Notes under the pieces: generated by a model
What the model was told of the DNA's origin: nothing
What the model saw: only the letters and a program-made list of their open reading frames with translations
The model's database searches: none
Source: Rhizophlyctis rosea
Lineage: Eukaryota; Chytridiomycota; Chytridiomycetes; Rhizophlyctidales; Rhizophlyctidaceae
Reading direction: 5' to 3'
Assembly: GCA_027596075.1 (NCBI GenBank)
Contig: JADGJC010000398.1
Coordinates: 1 to 32,686, forward strand
DNA: 32,686 bases
Part shown: piece by piece, positions 20,250 through 29,728 of the stretch
Layout of the letters: each line of letters starts with the position of its first letter
How positions within the stretch are numbered: position 1 is the stretch's first letter
Position numbers and translations under genes: made by a program

Positions 20250-21716
20250 ATGGAAGAGTGGAGGTGGACAATAGGAATCTTCGCTCGGATAGCAGAGTTA
20301 GAAATGGAGGGGGAGGAGAGGCGGAGGGAGTTCCGGGCAAATCGGGAGGATGGGAAATTGAAGGATGCGGAAAGGGTTAAGTTTGAGAAGGAGAACAAGG
20401 CGTTGACAGTCAAGCTCAAGGATGTTGAGCAGTTGGCGAGCGGGCGGGAGGACCAACTTGCGCAGGAGCAGTTGGCGACGCAGAAGATGTTGGAGGAGAT
20501 GGAGAAAATCAAGCAGGAGAATGAGGGGTTGGTTAAGCAGTTGAGATCTTCCGACGTATATGAATATGACATCAAAAGCCAAAAGGTACGTTGCTGAGGT
20601 TTGTTATTCTGAACAACATCTATACCTAACATGCCCATTCTCTGAGTAGGAGTTTGAGGATACATTTGAAACTATCTTCCCGAGGTTGCACAAGTGAGGA
20701 TCTACCTGCGTTCTGTGTTTGGGCAGTGCATTGCCTTGTCTGATCAAGCAATTCGTGTCAATTCAGGAACAAGCCTCGGTACATCTTCCGAGTGAAAACA
20801 AAGCGCGGTTCGGTAGGCGAGGCTGTAACGAAGTACTGGATGAGGGAGGAATTGCGGAAGATGAAGCAAGTGGGAGAAGAGGTGGGTATTGAACTTCATT
20901 GTGCAACGCACATCAATGCTCATGTGATCATTTCAGACGGCCTATGCTCGAGAGGAAATTTATCTACAGCGGAAGATGCGACACCCAAACGTGGTCGCTT
21001 TTCTTGGCGAAATCGGTACCGAGCATTGGATGGGTTTTGTGCTGGAATCCCTTCACAGTGATCTCTGGAAGTTTATCGAGGGACATCGTGGGGCCCCCGA
21101 GTCGGTGTGGCGACGAATCATTGCGCAGTTGACGTTTGCCGTCGAATACCTACACGGTTGTGGCATCATTCATAGGGACATCAAGCCCATGAACGTCTTT
21201 GTCTCCGAGGACGGTGGAGTAGCGAAGTTGGGTGATTTTGGTATGGCTTTGGAGTTGGGGGATGAGAGGGTGAAGGAGTTGTTGGGAACGGAAGGGTACA
21301 TCTCGCCGGAAATGTTTAGGGGCAAGTTATATGGAAAGTGGGCGGATGTGTGGGCAGTGGGAGCGGTCGCAGGTCGTTGTCTGTTCAATCAACAGCCATT
21401 CGCACCATATGATCCGGACCGGTCGCTGCGGAAGTACAAGCCGGGGAATGAGGATGCGCATATGAGATCTTTGGAGAAGGGGTGGAAGTATGTGGAGAAA
21501 CATAGGAATTGGAAGGGGTTGAGTAAGGGAGCTCAGGAGTTTTTGAGGGGTTGTTTGGAGTGGACGTTGGGGATAGGTGGGATGCGGGGGAGATGGTGGG
21601 GAGTGCATGGGTGCAAGGTGCGGGGCTGGGTGGAGGGGTTGGTGACGGTGGGGGTGGGGGTAGGGCTTCCGGTTCTGGGACGGTCGTCCCGGGTCCGGGT
21701 GGGTAGAGGAGAATGA
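20250..21716 (+). CDS. Protein kinase with N-terminal coiled coil, four exons
   Basis: Exons 20250-20585, 20650-20693, 20767-20881 and 20937-21716 keep frame and encode 424 aa. Residues 1-112 are a charged coiled coil (for example KLKDVEQLASGREDQLAQEQ). The kinase domain follows: AREEIYLQRKMRHPNVV supplies the helix-C Glu, HRDIKPMN the catalytic loop (HRD about 244-246), DFG is at about 265-267 and GTEGYISPE ends the activation segment. These core motifs are intact. The N-lobe is unusual: the glycine loop reads KRGSVGEA and the expected VAIK lysine region reads EELRKMK, with Arg where Lys is normal if aligned that way. The C-terminal 60 residues are Gly/Val/Arg-rich low complexity. The start is uncertain because protein-like sequence in another frame lies just upstream, so this may be the 3' part of a longer broken gene. 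Substrate unknown. Confidence 0.7.
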
Positions 21717-22975
21717 TGCAGGTGCCGTGGTCTAGGGCGGCACCCGTGGTGAGAAGAGGCTTCTTTGGGTAAGGCCCAGGGGCTGGAGGGGAGGAGAGGC
21801 CCTTCAGCAGGGGATGGATGTCTGACTGCCTTCGCGCGGCCATCCCTGTGAGTACTCCAACTGCATATCTGCGAATGCCATGAAAGAAGAAAGGCATTGC
21901 AGATATTGGAGGTGTGGAGGAAACTAATCGTCAGACGACCATATTGTGGAAGTCGGATGATGGATCGAGAGTTTGCGGAGTTTGATGGAGTTGTCTTATC
22001 ACGAACCTCGAATTCTGCGGACCTGCAACGGAGCTGACGTTTCGACGATTCCCCGATACCTGCATGCTTCAATAGCGTCGTCGTTTTGACGAATTTCGAA
22101 CCTGCTAGCATTGACGCATACATCGCTTCGACCATTCCTGAACCAACCTACGAACTCCAAAACTGCCCATGATTTCGCGATCTGCTCAATCGAATGAAGT
22201 TCGATGTTACGACCATTTCTGGAAATCACCAGCTTCGACAGAGTCTCCTATGCAACGAACATTCGTCTTTGCGAGTTTGATGGGAATGATGATGACACGA
22301 CGACTCAACGGACTACAAACTCGAAAAGGAGTGACAACTTGATTGAAGAGTTCGGGATGAGGAGGGTCGGAAATGACTCAGCATCAGAACTGGATTTGTG
22401 GAGGGTAGGAATATGATGGTAAGGTGTCAGGATGTTTTTTTTCCGTGATGATATCTTGCGTGCATGGAATAGGGGCATGGAAAATCTTCTCTTCGAGGCT
22501 GTTTTGAGCGGTGGAAGTTCATGCGGGAGGGGTCAAAGAGGCTTGATTCCAGGTAACTCTGCTATATTTTGTTGCTGTGTTCGGGTGAGCTCTTACGTGT
22601 GGGGACTTGGACATTGTTGTGCGGGTGGAAGGTATTGGCCAGGTGGGTTGATTTCCGACTTCCCGCGATGCAGCATTTTCGTCCTATGATCACGCATCTA
22701 TTTGCTTTTCAGACGTCATCATGCCGGACACTCAAGACATTGCTGCGTACTCTCACTTGTTCCATTTTGGGCTTTTTGCGCAAGTGAAAACAGGAGAAAG
22801 CTAGTGGACGGCGGTTGGTAGATAGATGGAAGTGCTGAAGATTGGGAGGGATGGGCAACGATTGTATGCCTGTACATAAGACGATGAAGTAATGTATGTT
22901 TCTTCCCATCATAGTAATACAGCGTCAACACATCTCCGCAAATCTTGCAATCTTGTGGTGACATACAGTGCCATG
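21717..22975. other. Intergenic, about 1.26 kb, nothing recognised
   Basis: Short frames on both strands have no family resemblance. The left end is G-rich and probably the 3' region of the kinase gene. No repeat, RNA gene or terminal repeat of the adjacent retroelement was identified. Confidence 0.4.
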
Positions 22976-24640
22976 TCACGCAACGCTCAAGTACAAACGT
23001 CCCGCGTGTGTTAGGTTTCCATGCGCATGTTGATGCTCCGCCGCGTGATCCCTCAACTCCTTCAACAAAGATAACTCCACTAACGGCTTCTTTTGTAATT
23101 CCGAAGCTATGTTTGATGCGATTTGATCTAACGGCATTAGAGGATCCTTCCCATACACCATTTGGTAGGGACTAAGCCCGGTAACTCGCGAAACGTGTAC
23201 GTTGTATGCAAGCACTGCTTCCCACCAAATCTCGTGCCATCTATGAGCCGCATTCCCAATTTCCCATCCCTCCGCATGAGCCTTCGCAACGATCATCCGC
23301 GCCACGCTATAGATAATGTCTTCGTTGAATCTTTCCGGCCGCCCATTCCCCTTCGGGTGTAAGCGCGACGCTTAGGAGTTCGATCATCCCATTAGCCGCA
23401 TGCTTCGCGAATTTCCCGTTTACGAAGTAGCATGCATTATCTAGCACAATAAACGCCGGACATCCAACGTATGTACTCCACTTCCGTATCGCCTCAACCA
23501 CATGATGCCCTTTCGTGTGCCCCTGTACCGGCTTCACATATCCCTGCCCCGAGGTACAGTCCACTATGGTGATTGGTGGACCCGACTTTGGTAGCTGCAA
23601 TGTATCCATGCCCACCATGATGAAAACTGATGTCGGCGGAACGATCCGAAATTATTGATACTGTGTCCGTCTCGGCACCCTCCTCTCTGAACACCTCTCA
23701 AAAACCTCCGCGACGTTTGACTCATCCCTCGCCAATAACACCGCTTGGTCATGAAGTGAATAGTCGTCAAAAGCCCTTAGTGCCCGACGCCATGCATGTC
23801 CTCAATAAGTTGCGTGACCTCCTCATATCGTGGAACCTCCCTAGGTGCAATAAAACTATTCCCTCTCCTACACAGCCGGTTCTCAAATAGAAAATATTTC
23901 CGGCCCCCCCGTCTCAACTTTAGTTGATATCCAAGTCCACGGCGGCGAGTTTCCCATCTATCGATCCTTGTAGATACGACAAGATAACATTATAGGGCTC
24001 CCACCTCATCAGCAACGTCTCAACCAATATGGTCTGCTCATTGATTTCTTCCCACCTCAACAGGTTGAACCTCCAAAGAAACTCCCCGTCCGCCCTCTTT
24101 TCCATGCCTTCAATGTTACTCATAAGCACGTCATTCAATCTCGTTCTTTCTCCCAATCCCACAGCATGCCCCCATCTTCCTCGTCCCATCCTTCCCGCCC
24201 GCTCAATGCATCCGCATTTATATGCTTCTTCCCCTTTCGATGAACAAGTCTCGGCAACCCTCAGTCCATGGGTATTGGTCTTAAAGTAATCCACCTCTCA
24301 ATCCTCGTATTGCGACAACTACGAGTCTTGTCGGTATGATTCCGAATTTGAACCCAAGCCTTTTTGTCTGTCATGATCGTGACCTTCATCCCCAAGTGCG
24401 GCCGACGCTTTTCCACCCTGTTCTGATTGGTTCATGTTGTGGGCTATGTGGGGCTAGCATTAGTGCCAATCCACAATGCCGATGATCTACTCCTACTAAG
24501 GGGCACCGGAAACAGTCTGCTATTGCATTTCATGCGGGATTTGTCATCCGCTTGTATAAAAAGGCAGCAATCGCTCCATATCCGCCTCGTTAATGAGCAG
24601 GCGGGCGAAGTGGTATGGTTGAACCGCAACGGAGTGACGT
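22976..24640 (-). mobile_element. Decayed Ty3/gypsy retrotransposon pol fragment (RNase H and integrase)
   Basis: Reading 5' to 3' on the minus strand, pieces of pol appear in the expected order. RNase H remnants include VTIMTDKKAW (about 24395-24355) and HINADALSGRE (about 24225-24190). The integrase zinc-binding region reads MHGVGH, then an in-frame TAA, then HFMTKRCYWRGM near 23730-23800. The integrase core has the first Asp in VGMDTLQLP, the second in IVLDNACYFVNGKF, and the Glu in RPERF, which lies in a shifted frame. The region ends with AAHRWHEIWWEAVLAYN and SPYQMVYGKDPL, a typical Ty3 integrase C-terminal stretch, stopping at 22976. At least three frameshifts and two stops interrupt it. 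Gag, protease, most of the reverse transcriptase and both LTRs were not found, so it is a truncated, inactive relic. Confidence 0.8.
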
Positions 24641-25128
24641 GTGGTGTATGTGTGGAAGTCGTCAAGTGGTGCGAACTGCTGTGCTGCATCCTGATGAGCA
24701 TTTCACTGGTAAACGTTGCGAACCAAAAAACTGTGACAAATGTCTTGAAGAAGACAGATAGCGGATTTGAAGTTTGAAAATGCCGAAAGTCGTTTTGATT
24801 TCTGTGGACAACCACAAAGATTTGCATATATGCCAAAGTAGTGAACACGATGTCGCCGGGAGTCGACCGGATGTTGTGACTGGCAGTCTGGCACCGATGT
24901 TGGCGGAACGCAGGATGAGTGTGGGAAGGCATCTTGGTGATGGTCTGCTTTGTTTACAATCAAAACTCACCATAGTGACTTGGAGACGAAATCAAATAGG
25001 GATGCAGATTTCGATCATTTTCATAATCTCGCAACGCCTTTTAATGCTAGAACCCCCGCACCTGTACCCTTCATGCTCACAGCGAGAAAATCAATATATT
25101 ATCAACCACCCACACAACCCCGTGACCA
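24641..25128. other. Intergenic, no gene seen
   Basis: Between the pol fragment and the F-box-like gene. It may include further decayed retroelement sequence, but no reverse transcriptase motif could be recognised. A weakly open plus frame reaches 24777 without family resemblance. Confidence 0.4.
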
Positions 25129-26373
25129 CTACTCCATCCGTCGCCAGTAGTGCTTCAAGACACCTCCAGCGCCCGTCCTCCTGCCAGTCTCATCAGTCGG
25201 ATACTCCATCGTGGTGAAATGATACCCATTCTCTCCCAAATCCGGTAATTGAATTGTCTGATATTTCCCAACTTTCGGATATATGAATACCAGCACAACT
25301 CCATTCCCTTCATCCTCTTCCGAAAGCATATCGTCATCTTGTTGATAAAGCAGCATCCAGTCCTCTATATGACGATGCCTAGCTTCTACCTTTCCTACGC
25401 CAATAGACACGGTCATTCGGTATGGCATTTTGTAAAGTGGATTCAATTTCAAGTCAAGCACCCAGCACCACTCATCGCAATCGAGAAGCAAGGTGAATCT
25501 GGTGAAAAAAATGTGGGAAACGAATGTGCCGGGAGGGAGATTGAACAAGGCAACTTGATGTTGGTCCGTCAGACGCACGAGGGTGAGCACGTCCTTCGAC
25601 TCGCAGGCAAAAAGGGATTGATTGATTGCGTACGCTGACCATCCGAATCTGGTGTACCGTTCAATGATAGGAGAGGCGGAATTCGAGTAAAAGACTTTGA
25701 TAATCTCATCGTCACCGTCCAATCCCGTCCGCTCTGTTGTCATGACGTGGGATCCGCAAATACTTATTATGCAGGATCTTGAGGTAGGATGCAACGACAC
25801 CGGTGTAGGGTCGCCTGAGACCCAAATGTCGAATATGATGACTCCGTCCGGGACGATGCGACCTACGAGATTTGGTTGTTGGTATATGAACAGAGGTTTG
25901 CGTGTGATGGAGTGGATGGGTTGCGTTTGAACAGCAGTCTCATCGAACATGGAGAAAATTGTGTGGAGGTGGCCTCGACCTGAGACAACGAATTGACCGG
26001 TGGGTCGCACACCAACATAGCTCGACGGCGAGTATGCCGTCGTCAAATCCCTCACAAATCCCGGACTTATTCTCAACAGACCATCCGCACGCTTGAGTTC
26101 TCTGTGTTCACCATCAACTTCCAACTCTAACAATTCATCCCGTCTTCCTAAAGTCCTCCAAGCCCACCATGACTCGTTTCCATACAGCACAGGAAGACAC
26201 CCATCGGGAAACCCAACAGCAAGCTTCGACTTCCAGATCTGACTTTGGTTGTTACGTATGATCGCACACCACTGCCTGGAGACGCGCTCGCATTTGAGTA
26301 GGTCCGTGACGGAGATGGCGGGCGAGGCGAAGAGCGTGAGGAGGATGTCGGGGAGGGTTTGGACGGTTGCCAT
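25129..26373 (-). CDS. F-box-like protein, single exon
   Basis: An unbroken 414-aa frame. Residues 6-50 resemble an F-box (LPDILLTLFASPAISVTDLL, then VSRQWCAIIRNNQSQIWKS), the motif that links a substrate receptor to Skp1 in SCF ubiquitin ligases. The remainder (about 80-400) alternates short hydrophobic and polar strands, for example RPTGQFVVSGRGHLHTIF and GTFVSHIFFTRFTLLLDCDE, suggesting a beta-rich fold such as a propeller, though no WD or kelch repeats are clear. The substrate is unknown. The ATG is the first in the frame and leads straight into the F-box. Its integrity contrasts with the decayed elements on either side. Confidence 0.8.
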   Translation of the reverse strand: MATVQTLPDILLTLFASPAISVTDLLKCERVSRQWCAIIRNNQSQIWKSKLAVGFPDGCLPVLYGNESWWAWRTLGRRDELLELEVDGEHRELKRADGLLRISPGFVRDLTTAYSPSSYVGVRPTGQFVVSGRGHLHTIFSMFDETAVQTQPIHSITRKPLFIYQQPNLVGRIVPDGVIIFDIWVSGDPTPVSLHPTSRSCIISICGSHVMTTERTGLDGDDEIIKVFYSNSASPIIERYTRFGWSAYAINQSLFACESKDVLTLVRLTDQHQVALFNLPPGTFVSHIFFTRFTLLLDCDEWCWVLDLKLNPLYKMPYRMTVSIGVGKVEARHRHIEDWMLLYQQDDDMLSEEDEGNGVVLVFIYPKVGKYQTIQLPDLGENGYHFTTMEYPTDETGRRTGAGGVLKHYWRRME

Positions 26374-28479
26374 CGCTTTAGAAGGTGTTGTTGTGAGGTA
26401 GTGAGGTAAGTTGTTGACGGGGAGACGATGTGAACGTGGGTGGGAAGTGGGATTGTAGAGATGGATCGTGTGAATGTGAGTGGTTGGTGCAGTTGAAATA
26501 GTGTTAGTACTCCGGATTTGGAGGGTATGTTGGGGGATATGTTGCGTATGTAAGGTGTAGTGGTAGTGGTACTGAAGGTTGTGGAATGGGGAGGTATTAC
26601 CGGCGAAAACCGGAGGATCTGACGATTGCTGGAAGATTTAGGTAGCAACAAGGCAGGCAACAAGCACACACTCCTGACGACTATTGGACGGTCGGGAACT
26701 TCGGGACAGTGCACTGAGTGCAGTGGGCGACTTTTCACACGTACAGTGGGTACCAGGGTGGGTATGTGGCTTAAACGAATCTCAGAGTGTGCCACGCCCA
26801 CGCGTGGGTTCAAGGGTCCATGTTGAGGTACTTGAGGTCGGTGAAAGCAACTAGTAGGTTAAGCCAGTAAAGCGTTCACCCATCAGATGATAAGTGGGCG
26901 ATGACAGGCAAAGGGTGCATTCATTGGTCATGGCTCTCACATGCTATACACAGTTGCTGCAGTTAGGAGGGGAGCTTGACTGCACGAGATTTGGCAGATC
27001 GGTATGTGCAGTGCGTCAAGCGCATTTGGAGAAGGCTTCCCAATGATCGCAACCCTCCTTAGCTCCTCCTTGGCGTTAAACTTTTCAATGATGGACCAGT
27101 TCGCTTTGACTGTTGTTTATCAAGAATGATTCAAAAGAGCTGGGTGGAGTTATTGACATGGATACGGGTATTAGCCTAGGTTCTTGAATAGCCTAGCGAG
27201 GTTCATGATCCTGCGTTTGTATGGTCCTTGTACCTTGTCAACTAAGCGCTGGCAGCAGAATCATACTTGCTGCAGTCTTCATCGCGGATGTGTAGCTAGT
27301 GGAATCATCATGCAATTCGATCACAAAGACCAGCGAGTTGGTCGTGAGAGTGCATCTCCGGAAGCATCACCAGGACATGTGAGAAAAGATATCAGAAATG
27401 GTGTAGTAACCCGTGTATCTTTGCTTCACGTCGTCGGAGGCGGTCTTCATGCAGGTCAATATGAATGTCCCTTCGGGGACCCTCACCTTTTCAACTGCGA
27501 TATATCAATCCCCAAGACGGGAGTTGGCCTTCTAGATGCTGCACGCTACTAGTTCCAGTTCCGATGGAAGTCGAATCATATACAAAGTTACAAGAGCTGA
27601 GGTCAGTGAAGATGACTGGCAATTGATAAGATGACAACGGCTCCCCAGCAAGTGCCTGACGAAACCGGATGTGCGGCATGGGAGGTCGGGGTGCCGAAAA
27701 GGCAAATGAGGTCGCAAAGGAGACATCCTCCCAAATACTCGCATTGAATGAGCTACGATTGCATTGGGTGTAATGCGACTGATATCAAAATCAAGTTTGT
27801 GCATGAATTCCTGGGCGAGGGTACATCTCTCTAGCCTTGGAAGTTCACTTCCCATACGAAGTGGTGGGCAGTTGGACTAGTTGGGCTGTGTCTGTCATGG
27901 ATTCCTTACAATGCATACAATACAGCTGGCATGGAGACCGCTCGAACAGCGTTTGTTAGCAATGAGGAACGAAGGAATGTTTCACATGCTTTGAAAGAAA
28001 GAGCGACCTGCATTGTGGGGAAGTCGTTGTCGGACGGTTTCAGGAGCACCTTGCGTAAGGGCATTAGCCTGCAATGCACCAAACCAAAGGTGTTCTCCAA
28101 GTGACGTGAATTCAAACAGGTTGTGATGAGGTGCGTACACTCACACTGAACATGAGGTCGAATTACAAAGAATCTGGTAACACCGGGGACACTGGGAAGA
28201 TTGTGAATCGAGAGAGCCTGAAATGTAATGCATCCCCTGAGTACAATTAGAATAGGCCATTGATTGCATACCATTTCGCTCATAGACAACATCACGAATA
28301 TGCTTGCTCATAACCGAGAATGAGGTGTATTCAAAGATTATTTACAAGTTGATTATGCTACGACTCTCTCTTCAAAATGGGTATTGCTCAGTGATACAGA
28401 CTCGCGCCCCACCACGAGTGTCCAGCCATATTCAGAAAGGGCCATCATCCCACTAGTATAATGTTCAACATATATATGA
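26374..28479. other. About 2.1 kb without a clear gene
   Basis: Mostly short frames. Two minus-strand open stretches, 28295-27906 and 27855-27532, contain protein-like pieces (for example HCRLMPLRKVLLKPSDNDF and LPRLERCTLAQEFMHKLDFD) that could be exons or remnants of one unidentified minus-strand gene, perhaps F-box/LRR-like. No convincing splice chain was found. No RNA gene or repeat was recognised. Confidence 0.3.
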
Positions 28480-28568
28480 CCACGGAAGGGATTCGAACCC
28501 TCCTCGCATCAGTGCATCTCCAACACTGATGCGATCCCCCAAGGGACCGAAGCCAGCTAGTTCCTTAC
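28480..28568 (-). repeat. tRNA-like block, copy 2
   Basis: The minus strand carries a perfect B-box (GGTTCGAATCC, 28499-28489) and an A-box-like TAGCTGGCTTCGG (28559-28547). Between them are a hairpin GGTCCC..GGGATC and a 9-bp stem GCATCAGTG/CACTGATGC. It closely matches the block at 16231-16322, but its 5' end differs and no longer pairs fully with the 3' end. Canonical tRNA folding fails here too. It is a repeat copy with an apparently retained internal Pol III promoter; whether it is transcribed is unknown. Confidence 0.65.
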
Positions 28569-28603
28569 AACCAACAAGAGCTATGCCTGGAAGGCAGCCG
28601 AAT

Positions 28604-28815
28604 GCGGTAGACGTGCATCGCTCCACTAGTCATCAATGTCCAAGTGCGGTAGACGTGCATCGCTCCAATATTATTTCCACATGCGGTAGACGTGCATCGC
28701 TCCAAGTTTGATTTCCAATGCGGTAGACGTGCATCGCTCCAAGTCTGATTTCCAATGCGGTAGACGTGCATCGCTCCAATATTATCTCCAAGTGCGGTAG
28801 ACGTGCATCGCTCCA
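28604..28815 (+). repeat. Interspersed tandem array 2 of the 22-bp unit
   Basis: Six identical units (core GCGGTAGACGTGCATCGCTC plus CA) start at 28604, 28646, 28683, 28720, 28757 and 28794. The last five are exactly 37 bp apart, leaving 15-bp AT-rich spacers that differ but share a TTCCA or TCCAA end. The invariance of the units against variable spacers indicates recent amplification or selection on the unit. It begins about 35 bp from the tRNA-like block, in the same arrangement as array 1. Confidence 0.95.
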
Positions 28816-28840
28816 CAACTTTCCAGTGAAAGGGTGTTGT

Positions 28841-28864
28841 GGTTGATGTTGATCAACATCAACC
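28841..28864. repeat. 24-bp perfect palindrome
   Basis: The 12-bp half-site GGTTGATGTTGA is followed immediately by its exact reverse complement, with no spacer. It lies 25 bp beyond the last unit of array 2. It could be a dimeric protein-binding site, a cruciform-forming sequence or the scar of an insertion. Confidence 0.95.
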
Positions 28865-29594
28865 TCTGAAAATGATCAAGTGAATACCATCAAGACAAAT
28901 GCGCGAAGCGAGATAGGGCTTTTCGAACATCCAGATCTACGCAATGTGTTGTCGATACCTGCTCCGACACCCATGCTAACGCAATATCGACACCAAAAAG
29001 GTGTCAAGGGAAAGCGACCACCCGGCCTCGCAAGGTGGAGCGTCCGAAGTAGCGTTCGAAACATCAGCACTCCCCTTCCGTCCGATCCCTACCAAACTCA
29101 CCAGTGTAGCTTTCCGAACATTCAACTCTCCAGTTGGGGCATCCAAGCAACATTCTGAAGCGGTAACATGAGAGGGTTAATAAATCAAGCCCATCCAGCA
29201 ATCCATCAAGGCAAGGAGGGTGGGGAGCTACTCGCCTTATTCCATTTGGCAGGATTAGAATCACATGGATGTTGAGCAGTTCGGAAAGAGGGGGCGAACG
29301 GATGAAGAGTGGAAGAGAAGGAATGTATCCATGACATATGACAAGTCGTGGGGGTGTGGCCTGTGGCGTCCATCTGGGCTTGTCCAATCACCGTATTCCT
29401 CGATCATTGGCCATGATGCAATGATGTAAGAAATGATGTAATCAAAAGGGCAAAATTCAGAGCATCCCACACCTTTGAGCTGCGCAGACGTGGCACAGAA
29501 ATGATCGCGTGACATCACCCGATCACAAGCCTGTCTGCAAAAAGATGGCAACCCCATCGGTAAACACAGACCTGCAAATCTGGGGCTTGACCTT
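28865..29594. other. Spacer between array 2 and the retroelement
   Basis: No convincing gene. It could contain the 5' LTR of the downstream element, but no TG..CA bounded repeat or primer-binding site was recognised, and the matching 3' LTR would lie outside the window. Confidence 0.35.
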
Positions 29595-29647
29595 CGCAGA
29601 CGGGGGTGCAGTACTACGATATCGTAGTGCTGTGCCTCCCATCTGCG
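29595..29647. repeat. 53-bp imperfect inverted repeat centred on GATATC
   Basis: The left arm beginning CGCAGACGGG and the right arm ending CCCATCTGCG are reverse complements with a few mismatches and one gap. The central 14 bp CTACGATATCGTAG is a perfect palindrome. It lies about 80 bp ahead of the first ORF of the retroelement. Confidence 0.85.
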
Positions 29648-29728
29648 CTACACATGCTTGTTTTGTAGTCCCCCCGATGTCAATGCCATCTTCGCTTCGG
29701 ATTCTATTTTTAGTCACAAAAATTCACA

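Noticed and set aside
26148..26813. 221-aa minus-strand ORF
   Set aside because: It overlaps the F-box-like gene in another frame, and its Ser/Thr/Pro-rich low-complexity composition indicates a shadow plus upstream sequence.
28480..28568. Functional tRNA-Ser or other class II tRNA (TTGGAGA would give anticodon GGA)
   Set aside because: The acceptor stem does not pair in this copy, the central stem is 9 bp with a wrong loop size, and the T stem overlaps the outer pairing.
28604..28815. CRISPR array
   Set aside because: Units and spacers are too short (22 and about 15 bp), the spacers resemble each other, there are no cas genes and the host is a eukaryote.
28865..29728. 5' LTR of the right-edge retroelement
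   Set aside because: No clear TG..CA ends or primer-binding site, and the partner LTR would be outside the window, so it cannot be supported.
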